64,000 nt of DNA from Chaetoderma sp. LZ-2023a (lineage: Eukaryota; Mollusca; Caudofoveata; Chaetodermatida; Chaetodermatidae). Below are positions 33,069 through 44,330 of this stretch, in pieces (within the stretch, counting starts at the first letter, position 1; each line of letters starts with the position of its first letter). The DNA lies in assembly GCA_034401795.1 (NCBI GenBank), contig JAVVLW010002922.1:1-64000 (forward strand). Direction: 5' to 3'. The notes under the pieces are model-generated. The model did no database searches. It was not told where the DNA came from and saw only the letters and a program-made list of their open reading frames with translations. The position numbers and the translations under genes were made by a program.

Positions 33069-33264
33069 CCCTTTAACCCTCGAATTTGTTCAAAAAAATT
33101 TCAATGTCCATTTGCAGACCAAAAAGAATATTTTTGAAAATTTACCACTGTAATAACGGGCTCGGTTATCCAGCCAGTCATTCCAGTGGTAAATTTTCAA
33201 AAATAGTGGACATTTCTTGAGACCACTTCAGAAGCCATTTTTGGCTGATATAAGTGTAAAAGGG
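33069..33264. mobile_element. TTAA-flanked MITE (piggyBac-like), copy 4
   Basis: 196 bp between TTAA at 33065-33068 and 33265-33268. Ends CCCTTTAACC and CCCTTTTACAC (inverted). The central palindrome is 'ccactgtaataacgggctcgg' against 'ccagccagtcattccagtgg', slightly decayed. Confidence 0.72.
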
Positions 33265-33321
33265 TTAATAATGAAAGTTTTCAAGTACAAAAAGAATGAA
33301 TACTAACATTGTTAATTTTAC

Positions 33322-33432
33322 CTGTACAAGGTAGCTGAGAGATAGATCACAAAGTTTGACCATCTTGCTTAAATGAAGCTCCTCTATGTTAGGGCATTTT
33401 GTCAGCAATTGCTTCATTCCTGCACTTTTAAC
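33322..33432 (-). CDS. LRR protein exon 5
   Basis: 111 nt (37 codons, phase 0 in and out) between acceptor ttatattcag and donor gtaaaat on the minus strand. Reads SAGMKQLLTKCPNIEELHLS, then LCDLSLSYLVQ: one complete leucine-rich repeat of about 26 residues plus part of the next, with the C-P-N-I-E-E-L-x-L-S core typical of FBXL/AMN1-type repeats. The longest and clearest exon of the gene. Confidence 0.82.
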
Positions 33433-34005
33433 CTGAATATAAATTGCACACATCATTTTGGCAGACTTGAGCATTAGAGTGATAAAGTATAGGTGCCATG
33501 AAAGGGTCAATATTCAGTGATACAATATAACTCAAATACAATAAGATCTTTCTCATACATATAATGCATGTGTGCAAAAGATAAATAATTTAAGTACTGC
33601 ATATTTTACATCAAATCTGGTTGCAAATCCAACTAGAATGCATAGTCGATGGCACGCAATCACAAATCCCTATGTTTTCACCAATTTTTGCCGACAGACA
33701 ATCGGACAGACGGAGGAGATTGCAATATACCATCCGATTGCAATATACCATCCGTTTTCTTAAAAGGTGTGGGGGATAACAAGGAAGCTTGCGTGTATAA
33801 AATACTTAGTCTACCTATCGATGATACCTATTCGCAAAGAGCTAACTATTACTTGTACCTACATGTATGAAAATTCATAATCATACAAGATGTGTGTATG
33901 CATGGCATGGAACAATGATATAATGTATTGCAGAATTGATAGAGGTGCAGTAACATATGAAGTTTGGTTACAAAAGGCATGCTAGTTTGGCCATAGGTGA
34001 GCTAA

Positions 34006-34025
34006 AGACAGACAGACAGACAGAC

Positions 34026-34056
<31 letters not shown>
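34006..34056. repeat. GACA microsatellite
   Basis: About twelve GACA units with one GAGACA interruption. Confidence 0.9.
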
Positions 34057-35229
34057 CTTATACTAGTGTGCGAGTTGCAACCATAGATATCGTATATATT
34101 GACTGGATCTCTCATGATCCTCTCAAAAGTGGCATATCAGAGATCAGTACTCTCTCGCCGATTTCGTTTATATCAGAATATCATATTACTAACAAAATTT
34201 TATTTTTGTTTGTACGTTCCATTTCCTAGTCGAATAAAATGTAAGATTAATACCTCTAACCAAATTTTAGTTACGATACAAATATTTAAATTCAGGTCAT
34301 GAGTGTCTGCTTCTGCTTGCCAATTAGTAGCCATTATGCTACTGTAGAGCGTGCACGACATTTCTCTTCTGACTATTGAAAAAAATTAGAAACCCGGTAT
34401 TATGCATGGTGGCACGGTTTTATAGACCGTGCTGGATGGACCAGGCACGTAGCCAGAAAAATGAGAACGAACAGCACAGAAAAAACGTCACAATCTACTG
34501 GTAGTTGTTGACAAGTGTTGATAAGTTGCCAAAATGAAATGAAACATTAGCTGAACAGCTTTTACTGACAGCTTTCATTGACGAGTTGAAATCTGAAAAT
34601 ACATGGTTAGGCGCAGTGGTGATAAACTGAACTCAAGTCATCGGTGGTCAAGACAACTAAACTCATACTGAGGGTATTCGCATGCGTGTTCTAGCCAATA
34701 TATATGATATCACTGGTTGCAACTAAAAACTTTAAGATGAAATGGCAATGTCTAAGCTGTACACATCAGATGGGTATAAATGCATCACAGTATGGATTTA
34801 TGCCATATAAAGCATTGGTTGCCATAACCATGACAGTTTAACTATAAGAGAGATAAGAGCAAAAAGAAGGGAGAAAATTTCTTAAGCGGAAAAGAAGTCA
34901 GAATGTTAAGGGCATATTAGTATGGATATAAATGTAGCAACTATGTTATATTGGAAGCTTGGTTACCATAGGCATGATCATCTTGTTGTAGAAGAGGTAA
35001 ATGCAAAGCTTTCCTGTGTGGATTATATTCAGCTAAATGCACATAGTTTTGATATAGTCAGGCAAATGTGCAACATAACCAAAATTGTCAAGCGCCATCA
35101 TCATACGGCAAAAGTGATACCACATCTTTTTTTACTATACAAAAAAGGAAAAACTGCATTACTTGCAATATATCCCATAGGCTAGAATTTTGGATTCAGG
35201 GACAAGGGTTAATTATTAATTATACTAAC
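34057..35229. other. Intron sequence, no feature seen
   Basis: AT-rich spacer between the GACA repeat and the next LRR exon. No ORF with recognisable motifs. Confidence 0.45.
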
Positions 35230-35286
35230 CATCTGACATCCAGTCAGGTTCATACTCTTGACACTTGGACCCAGCATATGAAAACA
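35230..35286 (-). CDS. LRR protein exon 4
   Basis: 57 nt (19 codons, phase 0 in and out) between acceptor gtttatttacag and donor gttagta on the minus strand. Reads CFHMLGPSVKSMNLTGCQM, an LRR core (MNLTGC). Its 3' neighbour begins VKSAGMKQLL, giving the usual alpha-side of the repeat. Confidence 0.76.
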
Positions 35287-36244
35287 CTGTAAATAAACAA
35301 CAAAGATTCTCTTATTTAACTGACAAATTAATTTTTGAGAACACAAACTTGACAATCCGAGCTCATTGCTCTCTATGGGCACTGATGGCAACCCCCCCCC
35401 CCCCCACACCTCCACCTCCATATGATCAATTTTATCACCATGGTCCTGACCATTTAACCACAAAATTAATCCGTTAACCCTTGAAATTCCAGTACAAGAC
35501 AATTATACAAGAAATCTGTTGAACATTTTGAAGCCATAGTCAGCAACAGCTTCAAGTCAGTTTCAAAATATTCAACCGAATATTCTGTACATATAAATAA
35601 TGAATCTGTAAGTGTTAAAGCCTTAATAGACTTGTGAAGATATTCTTATCAGTGGAGTCTGAACTATGATGTAACACGTGCGATACAATATGGCTGGGAC
35701 ATAACCAGCTTTGTAAATAACATTAACCATTTTACAGATCCACCAACCATAAGACCGACCAACCGACTGACTTACATCTGACATACTAGATGGGAGTACG
35801 CACTAAAAATACAATTTTTATAATTGATCACCATGATCAATTTTTACCCGCAATCGTAAAAGGATTCCTAGAGCCTTCAAGTGCAAGCCAGATCGCAGTT
35901 CGTGTGAAGATCGTTTCAGGAGAGTATGAATTATCTTTTGGGACCTTTACTTTTGACCTCAAAATCATTTCCAAGGGAGGTGTGATCAGGAGACATGCAC
36001 ATTAAATGAAATTGTGTCTGGAAATACAAACATCCTTATATGAAGCATAAAAACATGAGTTCCAAAGGTGAAAATTTTGACAAGAAAGATAATCATTTGT
36101 GTTTGAAATGATGGACATTGTTTACAAAATGCACTTGAAAAGTACCAAATTCCTATTCAACAGGCACCAAAGTCAATATATTAGCAATTTCAATGTTAAA
36201 TTGCATCAACGAACAGACAGCCAATTTTGATGGGTTGATGATGG

Positions 36245-37115
36245 CCATGTATTTTCATGATCTCTCTCTTGGGTCGATCACAGTGTATGCCATTCCATCA
36301 TTATCCTTGTTACAACAGACTTCCATCTGGTATGGTCTTTTGCCATATTTGTCAACTCCTGAACCCCTCTTCCAGTCATTCTCTTTACAATTCCATCTAT
36401 CCAACAAGTCTTTGGCCTTCCATGACCTCTTCAACTATTGACATGATACTGCATAAGCAGCTTCTCCAGACTATCATCTTCTCTTCTTCTCCAGCTTTCA
36501 TTGGATTATTACGTGCAGCACTCTTTTAGGATTGTCTTTTTTTACAATATGCTTACATTTGTTTGATGGTATTTGCAGCACCATGCATCATAATTCGAAG
36601 CTGGGGATCTTTGTCCTCTCATTCTGGGTCAAACTACAGCTTTCACAAGCATACAATACAATGAGTTCGAGCCACATTTTTGTACCTTTTGATATATCAT
36701 GACTCTTCTAAATCTTCTACATGTCAATGACTACTGCTTGTCTTGCATTTGCCAGTCTGATTTTAACCTCTTTCGGACTGCCTCTCATTGGTTAGGTAAC
36801 CGTCAGGAAAGTTAAAATCTTTTACCACATCAACCAATTCACCACCAACAGTTATTCCAGATGTCTGATTATCTTCACTAACCATGATCTTCAGTTCTTT
36901 ACATTAAGAAGGAACCCTGTTTCCTCAGTCCCAACTATACCAGGTAAATCAGTTTCTGAATCTCCACTCTCCATTAGCCAGCCATATTGTGTCATCAGCA
37001 TATCGTCACTATCTCAACACCAATGGTTGCACCTTGGACATAGTCTTCTAGTGCAGTTCGCATAACCCCCTCTGCATATATGTTGAATAAATATGGTAAG
37101 GCAGTATTTTCATGA
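36245..37115 (-). pseudogene. Non-LTR retrotransposon reverse transcriptase fragment, decayed
   Basis: Read on the minus strand the region carries, with stops and frameshifts, LFNIYAEGVMRTALED (RT palm), RYADDTIWLAN (YADD catalytic box, reached after a one-base shift near 37008), VGGELVDVVKDFNF (the usual 'V..F.YLG' block), IRLANARQA and, near the end, GRPKTCWIDGIVK with DHTRWKSVV. This order matches the C-terminal half of a LINE-type pol. Clade cannot be told from this. It is dead and lies in an intron of the LRR gene. Confidence 0.72.
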
Positions 37116-37277
37116 TGATGAATCAAATTCCCTTGATCAAGGAATTGCGCTCAGTCAACAATCTTATTTTCATGTCATAATTAATACAATAAAATTATAT
37201 TTACTGTGTGTTTGTGATGTTGAGTGCTGTGGTCTGCAGATTTAGAAAGTTCCTCCTAGACAGGATCTGAATCATCA

Positions 37278-37870
37278 TGCAATGTTCACTGCTGTGTATA
37301 GCCAGGTTGTGAGTGATCGGGGAATGTTCACAGCTGTGTATAGCCAGGATGTGAATGATCATGCAATGTTCACTGTTGTGTATGGTCGGGCTGTGAATAA
37401 TCAGGCAATTTTCACTGCTGTGTATAGCCAGGTTGTGAGTGATGTGGCAATGTTCACTGCTGTGTATAGCCAGGCTGTGAGTGATGTGGCAATGTTCACT
37501 GCTGTGTATAGCCAGGTTGTGAGTGATATGGCAATGTTCACTGCTGTGTATAGCCAGGCTGTGAGTGATGTGCCAATGTTCACCGCTGTGTATAGCCAGG
37601 CTGAGTGATATGGCAATGTTTACTGCTGTGTACAGCTAGGTTTTGAGTGATGTGACAATGTTCACTGCTGTGCATAGCCAGGCTGTGAGCGATGTTTACT
37701 GCTGTTTATAGCCAGGCTGTGAATGATGTGGCAATGTGCACTGCTGTGTATAGCCAGGTTGTGAGTGATGAGGCAATTCATTGTTGGAGCCAGGTAGCGA
37801 GTGACCAGGCAATGTTTACTGATGTATATAGCCAGGCTGTGAGTGGCCAGGCAATATAACTTGCGTAACA
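37278..37870. repeat. 42-bp minisatellite
   Basis: About 14 copies of a 42-bp unit of the form 'caatgttcactgctgtgtat' + 'agccaggttgtgagtgat'. Because 42 is a multiple of three the array is open in one frame and would read as 14-residue repeats (MFTAVYSQVVSD..), but nothing suggests translation. The right half has deletions in several units. Confidence 0.9.
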
Positions 37871-38663
37871 TTGTAGTTATGTCTGTAGCTCAGATGCCAA
37901 GTTGCTTCTAGAAGCATATTTTATTGCCGATGGACAGGAAATTGTGTTCAAATCAACCTTTTTAGCAGTTTAACCCTTTTACCACTTTTAGAGGTGATTT
38001 CAAGTTTTACTTCAAAGGTATCTAGAAGATGTGGTCATACACCACACACCCCTTCTTATAGAGTTGACTTTAGAAAAAGTACAGCTCACAGTGGCATCAT
38101 GCAACAAGTGCCAAAGGGACTGGGCTCACCTAAAAAACATTAGCGACAGAATTAGTGTATCAGAAATATCTTAAATATGGTCCTCTATTATTGTTAGCAT
38201 CTAGGCTGGATCACAATGCGGCAGCAGCTGTTCTGAGGGTATGATAGAGGTTTTAGCCATCCAGTTTTTGGCAATATTTAATATCTAATTGCATCACAAT
38301 GTCTCCAAAAAGGGAAATCCCTTTACCTTACATGAATTAAAATGAATGATCTCTTAATCCCGAAGCTCCAGTATCTCAATTTTAAAACTATAAGGTTGGC
38401 AGACTTCAGTAGCTTCCACGCAAATAAGCAAAATCTTTTTACATTATTAATTTATTAACCATATCAGGGGACGCTTTCACAAAGGGTACTTAGGTATAGC
38501 AGGGTAAATGATTAAGCATGGAGTAAGTGTCACATGCAAAATTCTGATTGGTCGGTTGTCTACTTTAGGATTGGGCCTTTACACACCTTTGTAAAACCTG
38601 CCGCTGGTCTATAATGTTGAGGTGTAAACTGTTGATGAATGATTACCAATGTGCTCCTAACAT

Positions 38664-38668
<5 letters not shown>

Positions 38669-38723
<55 letters not shown>
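38669..38723. repeat. CA microsatellite
   Basis: About 27 uninterrupted CA units, 20 bp beyond the donor side of LRR exon 3. Confidence 0.95.
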
Positions 38724-38727
<4 letters not shown>

Positions 38728-38743
38728 ATCTGAGTGTTCACAC

Positions 38744-38819
38744 CTGTCCTGTAGCCTTCGTATTGCCTTCTATGTCAATGACCTCAAGATCCTGGCATTG
38801 ATGGAACAACCACCAGAAG
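38744..38819 (-). CDS. LRR protein exon 3
   Basis: 76 nt between acceptor ctgtttattag and donor gtgtgaa (minus strand), phase 2 in and phase 0 out. Reads FWWLFHQCQDLEVIDIEGNT. The first base completes a Gly codon with the GG left by exon 41783-41823, giving GEKG-FWWLFHQC. The core C-x-D-L-E-V-I-D-I is a standard LRR. Confidence 0.7.
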
Positions 38820-39559
38820 CTAATAAACAGAATCAAAACAAATGGTTCATTACCTACAAATGTATGTCATCAATTTTTCACATAGTTATTAATACAGATC
38901 TAAATACCCTATAGCAACATGCATTAGTACTAACATACTGGGTTTGTATTAATTCTTATAAAGAATTCCACTACAATTCTGTTTCAAAAGGAATAGTATA
39001 ACTAAAAGAACTGTTACCCTTGTGCCGAGCCCTTTTGTTTTGTCGCATATCATATATCATAAATGGTTGTCACAAAATAAGGATTGCACCATTATGGTAT
39101 GGCAGGCTATAGTATATATAAGCTTGTGAGATTACATGATTAAATTGAAAATCATGATTATTTTTTTAACATGATTATATATGATCAAAAATTAAATAAG
39201 CGAATAATCGTGAATTTTTCCTACATACATAGTTAGTAACGAACCACTTATCGAGTGTCTGCACAAGGACGGAATATCACGAAACAATGTCTCGTTTTGT
39301 TAGCATAACCATGACATGCTGTGAAGATTGCATGCTGCATTTCTGTAGTAGTTTGACACCAGTAAAATAATATAGAATAATTAAAATCTCACTAAGTATA
39401 TCATTGGATGGTTAGAACCCGTTAAAAATGGTTAATATATCGTCAGCATTTACTACAGAGGAATTCCAAAACCTCGCAATGCACATGTGTCAATGTTTTC
39501 AATATGCTCAACTGATATTTGAATGTGTAGCCGTCACACACTCTCACCATCTACCACCA

Positions 39560-40165
39560 CACTTACTCTATATTTTAGGATTGCTTAATCCTACTGGAAT
39601 CACACTTGGATACGTGGTTGCCCATGTCACAATGAGGTAGATTGATGATTGTGATGTGACTAGGTCAAAGTTCAAGGTCATTCTGATCTTGTTATATGAC
39701 CTCTGCTTTTTCAAAGCTAAGTTTTTCCATTTAGCAAATCATTTACAAAATTTTTATTTCAGAATAGCTTAATACCAGTGGCTTTATATCACAAGAAGAA
39801 AATTTGGACATATGGTTTCCGATACCATAAGGAAGCTGTGCGCTAATAGTAACACCACTAAGTCAAAGGTCAAGGGCATCATAGCCTTGACATTTGGCCT
39901 CTGTCATATCTCTATTTCCATTGTCATATTTTTGCTCTTAGCATATCATCTTTGCATATCTTTTAGGATTGTCATCCTACTGGAACCAAACTTGGGCACA
40001 TGGTTGGCTATAACATACAGAGGTGGCATGATAATAGTGAAAACCTTGCTATTTGGCCTCCGCTTTTTCAACATTAAATTATTTATATTTGAACTAAGCG
40101 TGGATACATGGTTACCTATAATGCTAGCAAGCAGCAGAATCACATTGAGGTTATAAGGTTAAGAT
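39560..40165. repeat. Degenerate ~190-bp tandem repeat
   Basis: Phrases recur at roughly 190 or 386 bp: 'ggattgcttaatcctactgg' (39579) and 'ggattgtcatcctactgg' (39965), and 'gtcaaagttcaaggtcat' (39662) and 'gtcaaaggtcaagggcat' (39861). No coding potential. Confidence 0.6.
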
Positions 40166-40569
40166 CACTGTTGCAAAGAGAAGACATTTAATTCGATGGA
40201 ATTCTAGTTTTATATTTGTCGCTAAGAATTCTCCTTATTTATTCCGGGATAAATCCTTTCCGTTTTGTTTACACATTTTACAATAGAAAATAATGTAGGC
40301 AGTACTTTATGTATACCAAATCTGTCCATTCTCGTCACGGCAATTACGTTACTTTGATAATTCCTATGAAGTCCCAGCTTTCGTCACTGATTTTACTTTA
40401 CTCTGGCATTCTGTCAATTTAATAATTTTATACTTGTGATTAATTGAGTAATTGAGATTATTTTTTAATAATCGAGCGTGATCAATCACTCATTGAGCAT
40501 GCCTAATCGCATAGGTTATGGTATGCCATGTATAATATCACATACGGTGAGAAATTATATTGAAATCAG

Positions 40570-41000
40570 AAAAGCCCTTGAGGATATAAATCTCCATTTA
40601 AAAACTATAAAATTCTTCTAATTCTTGGTATGCACAGAGATAAGCTACATCTACACCATGTAAAATTTTCAAAATTATTTTCATTATGATGAAGACTGGA
40701 TGCAATGATGGTATAGAAGAAATCTGTAGTTTTAACGAGATCGGATAATTCCTTGATAAATTAAATGTCCCTTGAAAAACTTCAACATTTTTTAATTCAT
40801 GCCGCAAAATACAAGTCCAAACCATGTAGAAAGTATGGAAAAACTAGTTAGAAATTATTTGCATTATGATGGAGACTGGATGCACTGATGGCATAGAACA
40901 AATCTGTAAATTTTATTGAGACAAGATAAGCCCCTAATGAATTAAATGTCATTGAAAAGCTTTAACAGTTCCCTAATTCTTGGTGCATGCTGGACGCTAT
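40570..41000. repeat. Two to three degenerate ~195-bp tandem units
   Basis: 'cattatgatgaagactggatgcaatgatgg' type sequence at 40681 recurs at 40861, with matching flanks (attaaatgtcccttgaaaaac / attaaatgtcattgaaaag). Confidence 0.65.
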
Positions 41001-41654
41001 TTGGATCGCAATGTTGAACCATCCTCCACTTCATGCATGGCTCGACAAAAACTAGCCACTGGATCTCTCAATAAAATCTTTACTTACTTAGGCAGCAATG
41101 ACTTTGTTAAATGTTTGTCAATATAATGAGCATAGCTTACATAACAAGATCGTGTGCATTACATTTATCAGGGGTTGAAATAAGTGATATTTCATGCACA
41201 ATACAGGTAAAACTAGGTCTCCATCCTGCGTGTCAAGCCCTTGTTTTTCCACATTTCAGATTCACAACCATGTTTAACCCGTAACCCTTGAAACTTCAGT
41301 GTATCGTTTTCAAAACAGTGAAGGAAAGCTGTTGAGTATTTTGAAACTAGTTTGACTGGAACCTGTTGCCACCATTGGCAGCAGCAAGTCCAAGTCAAAT
41401 TGGTTTCAAAATATGCAACAGAATATTTCTTACATCATAATGAACTTGCAATTCCTGGTTTATACGGGTTAAAGCTTGCTATCAAATTTCAGTCAACCAG
41501 CCCTAGACAACTTTGTTAAATGTCACACACAACAAGTTCATTGCCATAATTTTGAGTTTAATAAAAATATGAGCACACACATGAAGAAATACATGCGTGC
41601 TTGCTTGCTCACTTTCACATGCATGCACACACGCTTAGGCATACATGCATGCTT

Positions 41655-41717
41655 GCTCGCTCACTCACGAACGCACGCATGCACGCACGCATGCACGCAC
41701 ACACACACACACACAAG
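41655..41717. repeat. ACGC/CA microsatellite
   Basis: Runs of CACG/CATG followed by CA, 65 bp from LRR exon 2. Confidence 0.9.
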
Positions 41718-41782
41718 GAATAAATGAATGAACGAATGCATACACGCTCACATGCATCCATACAAAACACACTCAGACTCAC

Positions 41783-41823
41783 CCTTTTTCGCCAATATTG
41801 TGACTGGACTTCATCTTAAAAAC
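41783..41823 (-). CDS. LRR protein exon 2
   Basis: 41 nt between acceptor catttttcag and donor gtgagtc on the minus strand, phase 0 in and phase 2 out, exactly the phases required between exons 53490-53587 and 38744-38819. Reads VFKMKSSHNIGEKG. The joined text CKKIK-VFKMK...IGEKG-FWWLFHQC follows the LRR pattern. Very short, so evidence rests on splice borders, phase and motif fit. Confidence 0.62.
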
Positions 41824-42202
41824 CTGAAAAATGTGAAATTTCATTGTAAAACACAGAAAATGTGCAGAAGAGAACACACATACAATGACATGATGTCAGA
41901 GCAAATAGCCCTGTCAAAAGGGGCATGGTGGTAGCGTTAGTACGTAGAGCTTTAAGTATCCTGGGTTATCCACTAGCTAGCAGAAGCAGTGACAAGTAAA
42001 GTCTAGTAATACAGATATACTAGCCCTTTCAAGGCTGATAATTTTTTAGTTGTGAAGTTGAATTAAAGATACATGGCTCTAATTCAATTTCACAACCGTA
42101 TAATTAATTTATATGGAATTAAATTATCATATGTTTAGATTTATTTCGTTTCATTTACATTGAGATACACAATTTAAATAAGAAAAACTAATTATAAAAG
42201 AA

Positions 42203-42374
42203 TCACCAGTCTGCATGATAGATCCCAATAGGATCTAGCGTGTGTAGTTGATGTATCCAGTACTTTTCCCGCTCTTTTTGTAAATGTGTTTTCTCTGTGT
42301 CCTCAGGGTCATGAGGTAGAACTCGTATGATTTTGTAGGACATGTTCTTTCCTCAGTGTGTGGGCAAATTAAAT
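42203..42374 (-). pseudogene. Penelope-like GIY-YIG endonuclease, C-terminal part (split by copy C)
   Basis: Minus-strand frame to a TGA at 42203 reading MSYKIIRVLPHD, then QKEREKYWIHQLHTLDPIG. The R-x-x-R-E-x-x-W-I-x-x-L-x-T-x-x-P-x-G pattern is the usual C-terminal end of the Penelope-type GIY-YIG endonuclease. One stop (NLPTH*) is in frame. The matching N-terminal part is at 52712-53260, on the other side of copy C. Confidence 0.72.
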
Positions 42375-42572
42375 AAACGAAATCACAGATTTCTTTTTTC
42401 ATGAGAGAGTTGATACTTACCCTTTAACACTCTTTGATATTCCCAAATATCGACTTTCACTCAATAAACACTTAGATTAAAAAAGTTAGGTGCCCCTACT
42501 GGGCAAGTAGTCAGATGACAGTCCAGTGGATGCCAGCCCCAAACTCACGCAAAAATTGATTAATTTATTAGC
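42375..42572 (-). repeat. Copy C 3' terminal inverted repeat
   Basis: Inverted match to 52525-52711, diverged. The GCGCATGCGC palindrome is lost on this side. Confidence 0.8.
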
Positions 42573-42639
42573 TGACACAATGCAACTTAAGAAAGCCTGA
42601 AGACCGAGCCTCTGTGGGGCAGAGAGGCCGGGTCCGTGT

Positions 42640-42738
42640 TAAGGAGCTAAGTATCAACTCTCTCGTGAAAAAATAAATCCATGATTTCGTTTATTTCACT
42701 TCAAGAGTATACTTACCTCCCTAACACTCTTTGATATT
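42640..42738 (-). repeat. Copy C internal complementary region
   Basis: Arms 42640-42692 and 42693-42738 mirror the two element tips with several substitutions. Confidence 0.8.
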
Positions 42739-43296
42739 GCCAGAATTCGTAAGAGAATTTGGCAGGAGGGAGGCGAGGTCAAAAGACCAGCTCTTCCCTA
42801 TGCACATTTCTGCGTTTAAGGCACTTAAACTTCTGAAATTGTGTGAAAACACAACCAGGGAATGACTTGAACATCGGATAACACAACCGATGGCTATGAG
42901 AAGACCATATGTCATATGCGCTCCCCCACTTCACCCACACCCCCCCCCCCCCCTTTTCTTGGGAGGGAGACAGAATGACCTCAATGTCCCCTACACTCTC
43001 TACGTACAAGTGCCATGTACTATAGGCCATAAGATGAAAAAGCTCCATTTTCGTATACTCTCAAGAATGAACCACATAAAACATGTACCATTAACATATT
43101 AGAACGAAGGGTTATGTGACAAATACAATCAAGAATGAACAACACATAGACAAGACTGGCCTTGTGAATTGCTTGTTGCTGTCTTCATCTCCCTATTAGT
43201 GAAGACTGATGCAGTTCTGACAAGTGGTTGTTTCCATTGATAAATTGTGATGTATATAAAAAATGAGAAAACCTCATCAAAAATTGTACACCTAAA

Positions 43297-44330
43297 TTAT
43301 TTTTTCAAAATCGATAAGGCGAGCGGATTCGAGGTGTCACGGAGATAATGGTCGGTGAAACTCGATTCACAGTGCCACTGGGCTACCGACATAATGTCGT
43401 CCACAGGCACCCCATTAAACAGAGCGGTGGAAGCGACTACGCCGCGATCACTGTGAGCCTTGGTAAAGTCAACTTGTTTACCTGTGGTAGATTTTTTGAC
43501 AAAATTGAATACATTCTACAATCCACCTGGAAATGGTGTCTTTGGAAGGCCTACTGTATCATGAGGTTCAATATACGACAACCATAATGCTGTTGGGTCT
43601 GTCCGCCATTCCTGGGTACGTTGTTTGTACCTGTTTAATGCGCGGACTGGACATGCTTTTGAATTAGGATCATATCTAGTCAAAGCTGGTAAAAATATGG
43701 GTTGACCTGGATATTTCAAAGACTGGTTTTTAGCCATGAAATTTATCCTAGGTAGAAGCTTAAGGCCTTCCTCTGTAACCACATAATGGTCTGCCTCAGC
43801 TGATAAGGCATGAATTTCTCTTCTCCGCCTAGCCGAGGCCGCAGCAATTAAAAATACAGTTTTCATAGAAATGGAACATACTGGTTCAAATGCCTTATCA
43901 GCTAATACCTGTATCACTAGTGATAAACTCCAAGACAGAATCACCACCTGAATAGATGAATCCATTGGATTAATACATCTTTTTGAGCACCATTCCGCAA
44001 ATCTGTTGATTTTATAGTTATATGCTTTGGAGGTTGACCCCATTCTGGCTTTTTCCATAAACATGGCTGCTTGCTCAGAAAAGCCCTCCTTAATTCTTGA
44101 TTCTTTGACAACATCCATGCAGTCAATCTGAACATTGACGGATTGTTGTGAAGGGCCTTGCCCGGGAAGATAACATTGTCCATCAGAAGCAGAGGAACCG
44201 GATTGCAGACCAGAAGGTCCAGCAGCTCCGTATACCATGATCGGCTTGGCCAATTTGGGGTGATTATAAGCACTTGGCACTCCTCCTGTCTGATTTTCTG
44301 AAGAATTCTTGGAATCAGGATTGCTGGAGG
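43297..44330 (-). pseudogene. Tyrosine recombinase, decayed, copy C
   Basis: SRIKEGFSEQAAMFMEKAR and ASARRRREIHAL are visible. An internal deletion removes the segment that in other copies follows SSIQVV (the FLCHLYDAYSLKPN block). A shift after SYIEPH puts the C-terminal half in another frame, where AHS-D-RG and the terminal part can still be traced to the stop near 43297. Confidence 0.8.

Noticed and set aside
37282-37608. 108-codon ORF with 14-residue repeats as a gene
   Set aside because: It is the open frame of a 42-bp minisatellite; no splice or start context and no flanking coding signal.
41070-41115. Candidate exon with a gtaagt donor
   Set aside because: No LRR pattern, and the 41783-41823 segment meets the required phases and motif instead.
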